Shown: piece after piece, positions 16,167 to 26,041 of the stretch
Numbering within the stretch: the first letter of the stretch is position 1
Layout: each line of letters starts with the position of its first letter
Origin: Comamonadaceae bacterium
GTDB lineage: Bacteria > Pseudomonadota > Gammaproteobacteria > Burkholderiales > Burkholderiaceae_C
Assembly: GCA_021299875.1 (NCBI GenBank)
Contig: JAJTEW010000001.1
Span: 124,001 to 188,000 of the forward strand
Reading direction: 5' to 3'
Length of the DNA stretch: 64,000 nucleotides
The notes under the pieces: generated by a model
Databases searched by the model: none
The model's input: only the letters and a program-made list of their open reading frames with translations
What the model was told of the DNA's origin: nothing
Made by a program: the position numbers and the translations under genes

Positions 16167-17327
16167 ATGTTTCTCGAACTGCGCCAACTGGACATCCGCT
16201 ACCCCGGCAGCACCGCACCCGCTGTGCAAGGTGTGAATCTGAGCCTCAAGGCAGGTGACATTGGTGTCTTGATTGGACCCTCGGGCTGCGGCAAGACCAG
16301 TTTGCTCAGGGCCGTCGCCGGTCTGGAGCCGGTTTCGGGGGGTCAAGTGCTGCTGTCTGACCGGGTGGTCAGCGACGCACAACACACCGAACCCGCAGAA
16401 AGCCGCCGCATCGGCATGGTGTTCCAGGATTACGCCTTGTTCCCACACATGGACGTGGGACGCAATGTGGGCTTTGGCTTGGCGCACCTGTCCAAGACTG
16501 AGCGCCAACACCGCGTGGCCGAGGTGCTGGATTTGGTGGGTCTGAACGGCGCAGACAAACGCTATGCGCACGAATTGTCGGGTGGCCAGCAGCAACGCGT
16601 CGCCTTGGCCCGTGCCCTGGCGCCCAAGCCCGACCTGCTGCTGCTGGACGAGCCGTTTTCCAACCTGGACATCGACTTGCGTGAGCGCTTGGCGCAAGAG
16701 GTGCGCAACATCCTCAAGTCCGCCCAGGCCACCGCCTTGCTGGTCACACACGACCAACTCGAAGCCTTTGCCATCGGCGATGTGATCGGCGTGATGAGCG
16801 AGGGGCAGTTGCACCAGTGGGACGATGCCTACAGCCTCTACCACCGCCCCGCCACCCGTTTTGTGGCTGACTTCATTGGACACGGCGTGTTCACCCCAGC
16901 CACTTTGCGCGAGGTGGACGGGCACATTTGGGTGAGCACACCCGTGGGCGAACTCAAGGATGTGGCCGAATGCCCCCTGCCCTGCGTGTTTGAGGACGGC
17001 CAATGCGATGTGCTCTTGCGTGCCGACGACATCGTGCACGACGACGACGCACCCGTGAAGGCAGAAATCATCCGCAAAGCCTTTCGTGGGTCCGAGTTTT
17101 TGTACACCCTGCGCTTGGCCAGTGGTGACTTGTTGATGGCCCATGTCCCCAGCCACCACGATCACAAATTGGGTGAATGGATCGGCATCCGAGCCGAAGT
17201 GGACCACGTGGTGACCTTCAACCGCGCCTGCCCAGTCTCGGACCGAGACCTGTGCCAGATGCCTTGCGCCAAAGCTGAGGCCTGCGAACACACCGACCCC
17301 AAATACCAAGCCGTCAAATTCGTTTGA
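16167..17327 (+). CDS. fbpC: Iron(III) ABC transporter ATP-binding protein
   Basis: 386 aa. Walker A GPSGCGKTS (about 36-44), signature LSGGQQQR, Walker B LLLLDEPFSNLD, switch histidine in VTHDQLEAFAI: a complete nucleotide-binding domain. After residue 240 comes a TOBE-like regulatory domain (VLLRADDIVHDDDAPVKAEI). Close to FbpC/SfuC-type subunits energising ferric-iron uptake. The C-terminus ends with a Cys/His-rich stretch (DLCQMPCAKAEACEH) that is not part of the usual fold and might sense metal. Divergent from fbpB through a symmetric promoter and apparently leaderless. Confidence 0.9.
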   Translation: MFLELRQLDIRYPGSTAPAVQGVNLSLKAGDIGVLIGPSGCGKTSLLRAVAGLEPVSGGQVLLSDRVVSDAQHTEPAESRRIGMVFQDYALFPHMDVGRNVGFGLAHLSKTERQHRVAEVLDLVGLNGADKRYAHELSGGQQQRVALARALAPKPDLLLLDEPFSNLDIDLRERLAQEVRNILKSAQATALLVTHDQLEAFAIGDVIGVMSEGQLHQWDDAYSLYHRPATRFVADFIGHGVFTPATLREVDGHIWVSTPVGELKDVAECPLPCVFEDGQCDVLLRADDIVHDDDAPVKAEIIRKAFRGSEFLYTLRLASGDLLMAHVPSHHDHKLGEWIGIRAEVDHVVTFNRACPVSDRDLCQMPCAKAEACEHTDPKYQAVKFV

Positions 17328-17355
17328 GCCCCGGACGACGGGGTTGGGTATTGGG

Positions 17356-17389
17356 GGGATGTTGAGCGCCTGCCGCTAAGCAACATCCC
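17356..17389. terminator. Hairpin between convergent fbpC and plsC
   Basis: GGGATGTTG (17356-17364) pairs with CAACATCCC (17381-17389); inside, AGCG (17365-17368) pairs with CGCT (17374-17377) with a three-base bulge. It overlaps the plsC stop codon. There is no T-run, so it is a hairpin-type terminator at best. A shorter CCCCG/CGGGG stem sits at 17329-17343. Confidence 0.45.
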
Positions 17390-18116
17390 GCAGGCGAATC
17401 ACCTCTTCACGCAAATCACGTGCCCAAATTCGGCGGTCCCGGCCGTTCGCAGCTTGGGGCTGGCCAAAGTGCACCACCGCCTCGATGCGGCTGGACTTCA
17501 GGGTTCGCCACATCGATCCGATCAAGGTGTCGTCGCCGATGTAACAAGGCGCAAAGCTGAGCGCGCCGGTTTGGGCATCGGTGAATTTGAGCGACATGGG
17601 CTGCACCGGGGCATCGGCCTGGATGGCCGCTTGGATCAGGTTGGCGTGAAAAGGCAACAACTCGCGCCCGTCGCTGGTGGTGCCCTCAGGAAAGACCGCC
17701 ACCACGTCCCCGTTGCGCATGGCATCGGCCATGTCTTTGACCATGCGCAGCGCATCTTTGCGGCTGGTGCGTTCGATGTAAAGCGTGCCAGCACCCGTGG
17801 CCAACATGCCCACCAAGGGCCAACCGCGGATATCGGACTTGGAGACAAAGCGGCAATGCCGAGCCGCATGGATGACCAAAATATCCAGCCAAGAAATGTG
17901 GTTGGCCACCATCAGCGTGGGGCCATTCACGACGGGTTGACCCAGCACCCGCAAATGAACGCCCCACAAGGCCAAGAACTGCAGCGCCCAAGCTTGCACT
18001 CGCATCTCGCGCTGCTCTGGACTGAGCTGGGGAAAGCGCACGTAAATCGTCCACATGCCCACCAGCACATGCCACAAACCGCGCAGAAATTTCCAAACGG
18101 CGAGCAAAGAACCCAT
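17376..18116 (-). CDS. plsC: 1-acyl-sn-glycerol-3-phosphate acyltransferase
   Basis: 246 aa inner-membrane enzyme adding the second acyl chain to lysophosphatidic acid in phospholipid synthesis. Catalytic block NHISWLD (72-78, the NHx4D motif) and substrate motif FPEGTTS (142-148) are present, with an N-terminal hydrophobic stretch. ATG 18116 is chosen; the longer open frame upstream is the antisense shadow of the dihydroorotase gene. It lies 20 bp after pyrX and closes the pyr cluster. Confidence 0.92.
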   Translation of the reverse strand: MGSLLAVWKFLRGLWHVLVGMWTIYVRFPQLSPEQREMRVQAWALQFLALWGVHLRVLGQPVVNGPTLMVANHISWLDILVIHAARHCRFVSKSDIRGWPLVGMLATGAGTLYIERTSRKDALRMVKDMADAMRNGDVVAVFPEGTTSDGRELLPFHANLIQAAIQADAPVQPMSLKFTDAQTGALSFAPCYIGDDTLIGSMWRTLKSSRIEAVVHFGQPQAANGRDRRIWARDLREEVIRLRDVA

Positions 18117-18136
18117 GCTGTTGCTGCGCCTCGCGA

Positions 18137-19432
18137 TCAAGCGGCTTCGAAGGCCACTTGGCCGCCCACCACCGTGGCCATCACGCGCCCTGGCAACTCG
18201 TAGCCGGAAAACGGCGTGCTCTTGCCTTGGCTGCGCAAGGCGACATCGCCCACGAGCCAATGGCCAGCGGTGGACAACACACACACATCGGCAACGCCCC
18301 CCACCGCCAGATGGCCCACCGAGTCTTGCAAGTGGCCCAGCGTGGTGCCCAGCACACGTGCCGGATCGGCCGTGATGCGCGACAGCACATCGGTCACGGG
18401 CCGTTGGGCGTCTTGGCCCCACTTCAGGGCCAAGCTCCACAACAATTCCAAACCCGTCGCACCGGGCTCGGCTTCGGCAAATGGCAAGGCTTTGGCATCG
18501 GCATCCACGGGCGTGTGGTCCGACACCAGCACGTCCAGCGTGCCATCGGCCAAACCCGCGCGCAGCGCATCGCGGTCGCGCTGCTGACGCAGCACGGGCG
18601 TCAGACGCGCGCGGCTGTCAAAGTAGCCCATGTCGGCATCGGTCAGGTGCAGCGAGTTGATGCTCACATCGGCCGTCACCGGCAAGCCCTCGGCCTTGGC
18701 CTGGCGCAACAGCTCGACACCTTGGGCACTGCTGATGCGGCACAGGTGAACGCGGGCACGGGTGCTGCGCACCAGCTCGAAAATGGTGTGCAAGGCGATC
18801 GTCTCGGCAGCCACCGACACCCCCGACAAGCCCATGCGGGTGGCCAGTGGGCCGCTGGCGGCCACGCCCTTGCCCAGGTGCAGCTCTTGCGGGCGCAGCC
18901 AGACGGTGTAGCCAAAGGTGCTGGCGTATTGCAAGGCGCGCTGCAGCACCTGGGTGCTCGAGATCGGCACCTCGGCCTGGCTAAAACCCACACAGCCAGC
19001 GGCTGTGAGCTGGCCCATTTCGGTCAGCACATCGCCCTTGAGGCCGACCGTGAGTGCACCCAAAGGCAGCACGCGGGCCAAGTTCAATCTTTCGGCACGG
19101 TAACGCAGCATCTCGACCAAGCCGGGTTCATCCAAAACCGGCTGGGTGTCGGGCGGGCACACCAAACTGGTCACACCACCGGCCACGGCAGCGGCCAATT
19201 CGCTCTCGAGCATGCCCGCATGTTCTTGCCCGGGCTCGCGCAAACGCGCTGCCAAGTCCACCAAACCCGGGGCCACGATGCAACCCTTGGCGTCGATCAC
19301 ACGGTTGGGCGTGAAGTCGGTCGGCGCCGGGCCCATGGCCACGATGCGCCCGGCCGCAATCGCCACATCGCCTGTTTGGTCAAAGCCGCTGGCGGGATCG
19401 ATCACGCGGCCGTTTTGGATGAGCAGTTTCAT
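18137..19432 (-). CDS. pyrX: Dihydroorotase-like protein, catalytically inactive (PyrC'/PyrX)
   Basis: 431 aa amidohydrolase-fold protein. The metal-binding HxH of dihydroorotase, normally in a D-x-H-x-H-LREPG motif, is replaced: here the sequence reads VDLAARLREPG, with no histidine. The downstream metal-site region is also altered (VSDHTPVDADAK). This is the hallmark of the inactive PyrC' that assembles with aspartate carbamoyltransferase as a structural subunit in Pseudomonas and many betaproteobacteria. It follows pyrB by 24 bp, consistent with a PyrB-PyrC' complex. A separate, active pyrC should exist elsewhere in the genome. Confidence 0.88.
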   Translation of the reverse strand: MKLLIQNGRVIDPASGFDQTGDVAIAAGRIVAMGPAPTDFTPNRVIDAKGCIVAPGLVDLAARLREPGQEHAGMLESELAAAVAGGVTSLVCPPDTQPVLDEPGLVEMLRYRAERLNLARVLPLGALTVGLKGDVLTEMGQLTAAGCVGFSQAEVPISSTQVLQRALQYASTFGYTVWLRPQELHLGKGVAASGPLATRMGLSGVSVAAETIALHTIFELVRSTRARVHLCRISSAQGVELLRQAKAEGLPVTADVSINSLHLTDADMGYFDSRARLTPVLRQQRDRDALRAGLADGTLDVLVSDHTPVDADAKALPFAEAEPGATGLELLWSLALKWGQDAQRPVTDVLSRITADPARVLGTTLGHLQDSVGHLAVGGVADVCVLSTAGHWLVGDVALRSQGKSTPFSGYELPGRVMATVVGGQVAFEAA

Positions 19433-19456
19433 CTTTTGTTCCTTGTCGGCTGGTGT

Positions 19457-20422
19457 TTACGCGACGTTGCCCGCGACGATGCTCATCACCGCCATGCGCA
19501 CCGCGATGCCAAAGGTCACCTGCGGCAAGATCACGCTTTGCTGGCCGTCCACCACCGCCGAGTCGATCTCGACCCCGCGGTTGATCGGGCCGGGGTGCAT
19601 CACGATGGCATCGGGCTTGGCCAGTTGGAGTTTTTCTGGGGTCAGGCCAAAGCTTTGGAAATACTCTTGGCTGGAAGGCAAGAGCGCGCCGCTCATGCGC
19701 TCGTTTTGCAGGCGCAGCATGATGACCACGTCACAGCCCTGAATGCCCTCTTCAAGGTTGTTGAAGACGCGCACACCCATCTGGGCCATGTCCGCCGGCA
19801 CCAAAGTCTTGGGGCCAACCACCCGGACTTCCGCGCAGCCCAAAGTGGTGAGCGCATGGATGTCGGAGCGCGCCACACGCGAGTGCAGCACGTCGCCCAC
19901 GATGGCCACCGTGAGGTTGGCAAAGTCTTTTTTGTAGTGCCGGATGGTGTACATGTCCAGCAGCGCCTGCGTGGGGTGGGCATGGCGCCCGTCACCCGCG
20001 TTGACCACATGCACATGGGGCGCGACGTGTTGCGCAATCAGGTAGGGCGCACCCGATTCGCTGTGGCGCACCACAAAGATGTCGGCGGCCATGGCGCTCA
20101 GGTTGGCAATGGTGTCGAGCAGCGACTCGCCCTTGGCTGCAGACGAGCGCGCAATGTCCAGCGTGTAAACGTCGGCCGACAGTCGGGTGGCCGCGATGTC
20201 AAAGGTGGTGCGGGTGCGGGTGCTGTTTTCAAAGAACAGGTTGAACACGCTCTTGCCGCGCAAAAGAGGGACCTTTTTCACTTCGCGGTCGCTCACACTG
20301 ACAAAGCTCGATGCGGTGTCGAGGATGTGCGTGAGGATGTCTTTGGACAGTCCTTCGGTGGAAAGCAGGTGGATCAGCTCGCCGTTTTTGTTGAGTTGGG
20401 GGTTGTTGCGTTTGTAAAGCAT
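19457..20422 (-). CDS. pyrB: Aspartate carbamoyltransferase catalytic subunit
   Basis: 321 aa; the committed step of pyrimidine synthesis, carbamoyl phosphate + aspartate to carbamoyl aspartate. The carbamoyl-phosphate loop [11 protein letters not shown] lies at 64-74; [12 protein letters not shown] and the aspartate-domain motif MLRLQNERM are present. No regulatory pyrI is nearby. Sits between pyrR (16 bp upstream) and pyrX, its probable structural partner. Confidence 0.96.
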   Translation of the reverse strand: MLYKRNNPQLNKNGELIHLLSTEGLSKDILTHILDTASSFVSVSDREVKKVPLLRGKSVFNLFFENSTRTRTTFDIAATRLSADVYTLDIARSSAAKGESLLDTIANLSAMAADIFVVRHSESGAPYLIAQHVAPHVHVVNAGDGRHAHPTQALLDMYTIRHYKKDFANLTVAIVGDVLHSRVARSDIHALTTLGCAEVRVVGPKTLVPADMAQMGVRVFNNLEEGIQGCDVVIMLRLQNERMSGALLPSSQEYFQSFGLTPEKLQLAKPDAIVMHPGPINRGVEIDSAVVDGQQSVILPQVTFGIAVRMAVMSIVAGNVA

Positions 20423-20438
20423 GGTGTCCTTGTCGGGT

Positions 20439-20939
20439 TCAGGCCTTGTTTTTCACTTCAAAACTGAACGCCCCAGCCGTGTCGCGGGCCAGCGCCAGCG
20501 ACTGGGACTCGGGCAGGGCCACGCGGGCCGCGGCAAAGTCGGCCTGCACCGGCAATTGACGCCCGCCGCGATCGACCAGCACCGCCAGCTGCACCCGGGC
20601 AGGGCGGCCGTAGTCAAACAATTCATTGAGCACAGCGCGAATGGTGCGGCCGGTGTAGAGCACATCGTCGAGCACCAGAATATCGGCGCCGTCCACCTCA
20701 AAAGGCAAATGGGTCTGGCCACCTGCCGACAGGCCACGCTGGGCAAAGTCGTCGCGGTGCATGACCGAAGACACCTGGCCCGACTCGCCGGTCAAGGCCA
20801 AATCGCGTTGCAAACGCTCGGCCAACCAAGCCCCTCCGGAGGTGATGCCCACCAGACGGGTGTGGGTGGTGCACAGGCTGCGCACACCGCGCAGCAGCTC
20901 CAGGTACAAAGCCTCGGCGTTCAGGGCCAGTGCGCTCAT
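20439..20939 (-). CDS. pyrR: Bifunctional pyr regulator / uracil phosphoribosyltransferase
   Basis: 166 aa phosphoribosyltransferase-fold protein. The PRPP loop [20 protein letters not shown] is at about 95-114, with [13 protein letters not shown] in the N-terminal half. In Bacillus PyrR binds pyr mRNA to control attenuation; in Proteobacteria its regulatory role is less clear and UPRTase activity is often weak. I see no anti-antiterminator structure in the short gap to pyrB. Overlaps ruvX by four bases (ATGA), so translation is coupled. Confidence 0.93.
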   Translation of the reverse strand: MSALALNAEALYLELLRGVRSLCTTHTRLVGITSGGAWLAERLQRDLALTGESGQVSSVMHRDDFAQRGLSAGGQTHLPFEVDGADILVLDDVLYTGRTIRAVLNELFDYGRPARVQLAVLVDRGGRQLPVQADFAAARVALPESQSLALARDTAGAFSFEVKNKA

Positions 20940-21352
20940 GGGATGTTCCTTAAAAATTGGTCCAGGATGATCGCCGCAGCGGCCGCATCGGCGTCTTTGG
21001 CCCCATAAGAATGGGCTTCGGTGGTGGTGTAACGCTCGTCCACTTCATAAACCACCAAGCCAAACCGGCCGCGCAACTGTCGACCGAACTTGCGGGCGCG
21101 CAAGGTGTTTTCATGCTCGCCACCGTCGGGGTGGGTGGGCACGCCGATCACCAGCGCGTCGGGCTGCCATTCTTGGATGCGTTGGGCGATGTGTTCAAAC
21201 CGGGCGTCACCCTCGGCGGCAATGGTGCCTTGCGGCGTGGCCGACTTCATCAGGCGATTGCCCACGGCCACGCCCGTGCGCTTGAGGCCGTAGTCGAAGG
21301 CCAGAAAGCTCTGGTGTTGGGCCGGAACGGTGCACTCAGGGACGCCGCTCAT
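20936..21352 (-). CDS. ruvX: YqgF/RuvX RNase H-fold protein
   Basis: 138 aa. The RNase H-like core begins with FLAFDYGLKRTGVAVG, with the catalytic Asp, and continues with DALVIGVPTHPDGG, VYEVDERYTTTEA and a C-terminal DADAAAAAIILDQFL. The family is implicated in Holliday-junction processing and 16S rRNA maturation. Overlaps both yqgE (four bases) and pyrR (four bases) in the conserved yqgE-ruvX-pyrR-pyrB order. Confidence 0.93.
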   Translation of the reverse strand: MSGVPECTVPAQHQSFLAFDYGLKRTGVAVGNRLMKSATPQGTIAAEGDARFEHIAQRIQEWQPDALVIGVPTHPDGGEHENTLRARKFGRQLRGRFGLVVYEVDERYTTTEAHSYGAKDADAAAAAIILDQFLRNIP

Positions 21353-21948
21353 GCGTGCCCCGCGTCAGGCGAGAGCATCCAGCTTTTGAGGCCCAGCAGG
21401 TCCAAGGCGCGGTCGTAGCGCTCAGCCATGGGCACATCAAAGATCACCTCCACACTCGCAGGCACCGTGAGCCAGGTGTTTTCTCCCAGCTCGGATTCGA
21501 GCTGGCCCTCGCCCCAAGATGCATAGCCCAGCGTGACCAACACCCGGCGAGGCCCGGCGCCTGAGGACAAGGCTTCCAGCACATCGCGGGAAGTGGTCAT
21601 CTCCAGGCCCCCAGGCACACTCAGGGTCGAGGCATACATGGGCCCAGCCTCTTTGTCGGCAGGCGCCATTTGGACAGGGTCGTGCAGCACAAAGCCGCGC
21701 TCTGTTTGCACCGGGCCGCCTTGCAAAACCGGGTTTTGCACCAAATCTTCACGGCGCAAAGGCAAGTCCACCTTGTCAAACAAGAGGCGCATGCTGATGT
21801 CAGAGGGTTTGTTGATGATCAGGCCCATGGCTCCCCGGGCACTGTGCTCGCACATGTAAATGACGCTGCGGGCAAATGTCTCGTCTTCCAACCCGGGCAT
21901 GGCGATCAGAAAATGATGCTTGAGGTCGATGGAGGCACAATCGGTCAT
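21349..21948 (-). CDS. yqgE: YqgE/AlgH family protein (DUF179)
   Basis: 199 aa. Opens with the family signature HHFLIAMPGLEDETFARSVIYMCEHSARGAMGLIIN (seen at about 10-45) and contains VLQGGPVQTERGFVLHD. Function is not settled; AlgH was first linked to alginate regulation in Pseudomonas. First gene of the yqgE-ruvX-pyrR-pyrB-pyrX-plsC run; divergent from the photolyase gene. Confidence 0.93.
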   Translation of the reverse strand: MTDCASIDLKHHFLIAMPGLEDETFARSVIYMCEHSARGAMGLIINKPSDISMRLLFDKVDLPLRREDLVQNPVLQGGPVQTERGFVLHDPVQMAPADKEAGPMYASTLSVPGGLEMTTSRDVLEALSSGAGPRRVLVTLGYASWGEGQLESELGENTWLTVPASVEVIFDVPMAERYDRALDLLGLKSWMLSPDAGHA

Positions 21949-22022
21949 GCGCCGATTTTAGCGGTCCTGCCCTCGCGGCCCGGACCACGGGTGCATTCCT
22001 TGATCCAACCCGGCATACCCTG

Positions 22023-23498
22023 ATGGAAACCCCTTTTTCTTGTGGCCTGGTCTGGCTGCGCCGCGACCTGCGCGTGACCGACAACGCCGCGCTGTCGCAA
22101 GCCCTCAAGCATTGCCAACGGGTGCATGTGGTGTTTGTGTTCGACACCGACATTTTGGACGCCCTGCCTCGCGCCGACCGCCGGGTGGAGTTCATCCGAG
22201 AGTCATTGGCTGAAGTGGATGCCCTTTTGCGTGACATGGCAGGCGACCCTCAAGCGGGCCTGATCGTGCGCCACGGCGTGGCCAAAGACAAAATCGTCAA
22301 GCTGGCCCAGCACCTGCAAGCCCAAGCCGTTTTTGCCAACCACGACGACGAGCCCTTGGCGCTGGCGCGCGACATCCAAGTGCGGGGCCACCTGGCCGAC
22401 CACGGCATCGTGCTGCACACCTTCAAAGACCATGTGGTGTTTGAACGCAACGAGGTGCTGACCCAAATGGCCAAGCCCTTCAGCGTGTTCACGCCCTACA
22501 AAAACGCCTGGCTGAAAAAAGTCACGCCCGAAGACCTGCAAGCTTTCGAAATAGCTCCCCTGGCGGGTCGCCTGGCACCCCGCCCGGATGACCTGGCGCA
22601 TCCGGTGCCCAGCCTGCAAGACATCGGCTTTGAGCCCACCAACCTGCAGGCGCTGAAAATTCCCACGGGCGAGTCGGGCGCGCAGGCTTTGCTGCAAGAC
22701 TTTTTGACCCGCATGGACCAGTACGAAGACACGCGCAACTTTCCGGCCGTCAAAGGCCCCAGTTATTTGAGTGTGCATTTGCGCTTTGGCACGGTGTCGA
22801 TCCGCCAGTTGGCGCGTGAGGCGCACCCGCGCATGCTGGCAGGCAGCGTGGGAGCCAGTGTGTGGCTGTCGGAGTTGATCTGGCGGGACTTTTATGTGCA
22901 GGTGCTGCACAACTTTGCCCATGTGGGCCAGGGCAAAAGCTTCAAGCCCGACTACGACGCCATCCGCTGGGAGCACGGCCCACACGCGCACAAGCTGTTT
23001 GACGCCTGGTGCGAAGCGCGCACCGGCTACCCGCTGGTGGACGCGGCGATGCGCCAGATCAACCAAACCGGCTACATGCACAACCGCCTGCGCATGGTGG
23101 TGGCCAGCTTTTTGGTGAAGGATTTGGGCATCGACTGGCGCTGGGGCGAAAAGTACTTTGCCACCCACTTGAACGACTTTGACCTGTCGGCCAACAACGG
23201 CGGCTGGCAGTGGGCCAGTTCCAGCGGCTGTGACGCGCAGCCCTACTTTCGCATCTTCAACCCGATCAGCCAAAGTGAAAAGTTCGACCCCGAGGGCAAG
23301 TTCATTCGCCGTTACTTGCCCGAATTGGCCAGTCTGTCCAACAAAGACCTGCATGCCCCATGGTTGGCCAAACCCCTGGAATTGCAAGCGGCGGGGGTGA
23401 TCATCGGCAAAACCTACCCTGCCCCCATCGTGGACCACGCCCAGGCCCGCGAGAAAACGCTGGCCCGCTATGCGGTGGTCAAGAAAAGCGCAGACTGA
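22023..23498 (+). CDS. phrB: Deoxyribodipyrimidine photo-lyase
   Basis: 491 aa light-driven flavoenzyme repairing cyclobutane pyrimidine dimers. N-terminal antenna-binding alpha/beta domain (LVWLRRDLRVTDNAAL, 9-24); FAD-binding helical domain with GPSYLSVHLRFGTVSIRQL, WRDFYVQVL and TGYPLVDAAMRQINQTGYMHNR; and the C-terminal NNGGWQWASSSGCDAQPYF block with the electron-transfer Trp. Start ATG 22023 has no strong ribosome-binding site. Its stop codon directly abuts that of the convergent rubredoxin gene. Confidence 0.95.
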   Translation: METPFSCGLVWLRRDLRVTDNAALSQALKHCQRVHVVFVFDTDILDALPRADRRVEFIRESLAEVDALLRDMAGDPQAGLIVRHGVAKDKIVKLAQHLQAQAVFANHDDEPLALARDIQVRGHLADHGIVLHTFKDHVVFERNEVLTQMAKPFSVFTPYKNAWLKKVTPEDLQAFEIAPLAGRLAPRPDDLAHPVPSLQDIGFEPTNLQALKIPTGESGAQALLQDFLTRMDQYEDTRNFPAVKGPSYLSVHLRFGTVSIRQLAREAHPRMLAGSVGASVWLSELIWRDFYVQVLHNFAHVGQGKSFKPDYDAIRWEHGPHAHKLFDAWCEARTGYPLVDAAMRQINQTGYMHNRLRMVVASFLVKDLGIDWRWGEKYFATHLNDFDLSANNGGWQWASSSGCDAQPYFRIFNPISQSEKFDPEGKFIRRYLPELASLSNKDLHAPWLAKPLELQAAGVIIGKTYPAPIVDHAQAREKTLARYAVVKKSAD

Positions 23499-23669
23499 TC
23501 AGATCGCGACCATCTCAAAGTCTTCTTTGCGGGCGGCGCACTCGGGGCATGTCCAGTTCATGGGCACGTCTTCCCATTTGGTGCCTGGCGCAATGCCGTG
23601 CTCGGGGTCACCCTCGGCCTCGTCGTAAATCCAGCCGCAAATCAAGCACATCCAAGTTTTGTGTTCCAT
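23499..23669 (-). CDS. Rubredoxin
   Basis: 56 aa electron carrier with one Fe(Cys)4 site: C8-L-I-C11-G and C41-P-E-C44, separated by the usual DEAEGDPEHGIAPGT loop. ATG 23669 is chosen because a longer in-frame start would add 19 residues absent from the family. Likely redox partner of an unidentified oxygenase or reductase. Stop-to-stop with the photolyase, divergent from the ThiD-like kinase. Confidence 0.95.
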   Translation of the reverse strand: MEHKTWMCLICGWIYDEAEGDPEHGIAPGTKWEDVPMNWTCPECAARKEDFEMVAI

Positions 23670-23773
23670 CACCGTGTCGCATTCAGAGAGTCGAATAGAA
23701 TGTTTTGATTGTATCGGCCCACCCACCGGCAGCCCGCCAAGCGGACCCGAAGCCCCTGAGATTCGACTTTTGA

Positions 23774-24718
23774 ATGACCGATTCCAGCCCTGAAAACCCC
23801 GACATTGAGCAGGTCCTGGCCGAAGAAGAAACGGCCTCTTTGGCCTGTGTGCTTTCTTTCAATGCGAACGATCCCAGCGGCGCTGGCGGCTTGAGCTGCG
23901 ACGCGGTGGCCATGGCTTCGGTCGGTGCCCACTGCATGCCGATTTGCACCGGCACCTATGTGCGCGACACCAGCAGCATCACCGATTTTTACCCCTTGGA
24001 TGACGAGGCCGTGCACGACCAAGCGCGCGCCATGGCCGAAGACGTTCCGGTGCAGGTCATCAAGGTGGGCTTCGTCGGCACACCAGAAGCCTTGTCGGTG
24101 ATTGCCGAGCTGTCCGACGACTACGACGGTGTGCCTTTGGTCGCCTACATGCCCAACCTGTCCTGGTGGGAAGAAGACAAGATCGACGCTTATCTGGACG
24201 CCTTTCGCGAACTGCTGTTGCCCCAGACCAGCGTTCTGGTGGGCCACCACAGCACACTGCGCCGCTGGCTGCTGCCCGATTGGAGTGGCGAGCGCAACCC
24301 CGGGCCCCGCGACATCGCCAAAGCCGCGGCCGAACTGGGCGTGCCCTACACCCTGGTGACCGGCCTGCCCATGCCCGAGCAACACATTGACAACGTCCTG
24401 GCATCGCCCGAAACCGTGCTGGGCCATGAAAAATTTGAGCGCATCGAGGCGGTGTTTGCTGGTGCAGGCGACACGCTCACCGCTGCGTTGGCCGCCTTGC
24501 TGGCCACGGGCATGGACCTGCCTGAAGCCACCAGCGAAGCCCTGCATTACCTGGACCGGTGCCTGGACGAAGGCTTTCGGCCCGGCATGGGCCAGGTCAT
24601 TCCAGACCGGCTTTTTTGGGCGCTGCCCGAAGACGAAGAAACAGACGATGAGGAAGGCCCGGAAGTTCACCCCGGCGCCGATTACTTTGAAGTGCCTTTC
24701 AACGAAACCAAACACTGA
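23774..24718 (+). CDS. ThiD-like hydroxymethylpyrimidine/phosphomethylpyrimidine kinase
   Basis: 314 aa ribokinase-fold protein. The N-terminal substrate loop reads [15 protein letters not shown], akin to the DPSGGAGIQAD of ThiD, and the ATP/anion-hole motif is [15 protein letters not shown] with the catalytic Asp near residue 236. It is longer and more divergent than canonical ThiD, with an acidic tail ([12 protein letters not shown]). Likely phosphorylates the thiamin pyrimidine or a related vitamin. Eight bases upstream of hemL, so co-transcribed with it. Confidence 0.82.
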   Translation: MTDSSPENPDIEQVLAEEETASLACVLSFNANDPSGAGGLSCDAVAMASVGAHCMPICTGTYVRDTSSITDFYPLDDEAVHDQARAMAEDVPVQVIKVGFVGTPEALSVIAELSDDYDGVPLVAYMPNLSWWEEDKIDAYLDAFRELLLPQTSVLVGHHSTLRRWLLPDWSGERNPGPRDIAKAAAELGVPYTLVTGLPMPEQHIDNVLASPETVLGHEKFERIEAVFAGAGDTLTAALAALLATGMDLPEATSEALHYLDRCLDEGFRPGMGQVIPDRLFWALPEDEETDDEEGPEVHPGADYFEVPFNETKH

Positions 24719-24726
24719 GACCCCAC

Positions 24727-26022
24727 ATGACCGACCGCAACCAAACCCTTTTTGACCGTGCAGCCCAAGTGATCCCAGGTGGCGTCAACTCCCCTGTGCG
24801 CGCTTTTCGCGCCGTGGGTGGCACACCGCGCTTTGTGCAGCGCGCACAAGGCGCTTATTTCTGGGACGCCAACGGCCAAAAGTACATCGACTACATCGGC
24901 TCTTGGGGTCCGATGATCTTGGGCCATGGCCACCCCGCCGTGCTCGAAGCGGTGCAAAAAGCGGCGCTGGATGGGTTCTCGTTTGGTGCGCCCACCGAAC
25001 GCGAGATCGAGTTGGCCGAAGAAATCCTGAAACACGTGCCCTCGATGGAAATGGTGCGCCTGGTCAGCTCAGGCACCGAAGCGGGCATGAGCGCTTTGCG
25101 CCTGGCACGCGGCGCGACTGGCCGCAGCAAGTTCATCAAGTTTGAAGGTTGTTACCACGGCCACGCCGACGCTTTGTTGGTCAAAGCCGGCTCAGGCCTG
25201 GCCACATTTGGCAACCCCACCAGCGCGGGCGTGCCGCCAGAAGTGGTGCGCGACACCTTGGTGCTGGAGTACAACAACATCACGGCGCTGGAAGAAGCAT
25301 TTGCCCTGCACGGCAAGGAACTGGCCTGCGTGATGATCGAGCCCATTGCGGGCAACATGAACTTTGTTCGCGCCAGCGTGCCTTTCATGAAGCGTTGCCG
25401 CGAGCTGTGCACCGAATACGGCGCACTGCTGGTATTTGACGAAGTGATGTCGGGGTTCCGTGTGGCCTTGGGCAGCGCACAAAGCGTGTACGCCGGTCTG
25501 ATCCCCGGCTTCAAGCCCGACATGACGGTGCTGGGCAAAGTGATTGGCGGCGGCATGCCACTGGCCGCATTTGGTGGCCCGCGCGAGATCATGCGCCAAC
25601 TGGCTCCCACCGGCCCGGTCTACCAAGCGGGTACGCTCAGCGGCAACCCGGTGGCCACAGCCTGCGGCCTGACCACGCTGCGCGAGATCGCCAAACCCGG
25701 CTTTTTTGACGCTCTGGGTGCACGCACCCAAAGCTTGGTCGATGGGCTGACGGGCGCAGCCGTTGCGGCGGGCGTGCCTTTTGCGGGCGATTGCCAAGGC
25801 GGTATGTTCGGCTTTTTCTTGCTGCCCGAGCTGCCACAAAACTACGCCAAAGTGATGACCAGCGACAGCCCCAAGTTCAACAAGCTGTTTCACGGTTTGT
25901 TGGACGGCGGCGTCTACATTGCCCCCGCTTTGTACGAAGCCGGTTTTGTGAGCGCCGCGCACACCGAAGCCGACATTGCCGAGACGGTGCGGGTCGCAGC
26001 CGACGTGTTCAAGTCGCTCTGA
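24727..26022 (+). CDS. hemL: Glutamate-1-semialdehyde 2,1-aminomutase
   Basis: 431 aa PLP enzyme converting glutamate-1-semialdehyde to 5-aminolevulinate at the head of C5 tetrapyrrole synthesis. Seen: [16 protein letters not shown] (19-33), the phosphate-binding [29 protein letters not shown], and the PLP lysine in [12 protein letters not shown] near residue 267. An SD-poor gap of eight bases separates it from the ThiD-like gene. Confidence 0.97.
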   Translation: MTDRNQTLFDRAAQVIPGGVNSPVRAFRAVGGTPRFVQRAQGAYFWDANGQKYIDYIGSWGPMILGHGHPAVLEAVQKAALDGFSFGAPTEREIELAEEILKHVPSMEMVRLVSSGTEAGMSALRLARGATGRSKFIKFEGCYHGHADALLVKAGSGLATFGNPTSAGVPPEVVRDTLVLEYNNITALEEAFALHGKELACVMIEPIAGNMNFVRASVPFMKRCRELCTEYGALLVFDEVMSGFRVALGSAQSVYAGLIPGFKPDMTVLGKVIGGGMPLAAFGGPREIMRQLAPTGPVYQAGTLSGNPVATACGLTTLREIAKPGFFDALGARTQSLVDGLTGAAVAAGVPFAGDCQGGMFGFFLLPELPQNYAKVMTSDSPKFNKLFHGLLDGGVYIAPALYEAGFVSAAHTEADIAETVRVAADVFKSL

Positions 26023-26041
26023 GCCCCCACTTGGTGACAGC

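Noticed and set aside
18158..20467. A 769-codon open frame on the plus strand across the pyr genes
   Set aside because: It is antisense to pyrX and pyrB, His/Gln-rich, and without any family motif. GC-rich codon bias keeps the opposite frame open.
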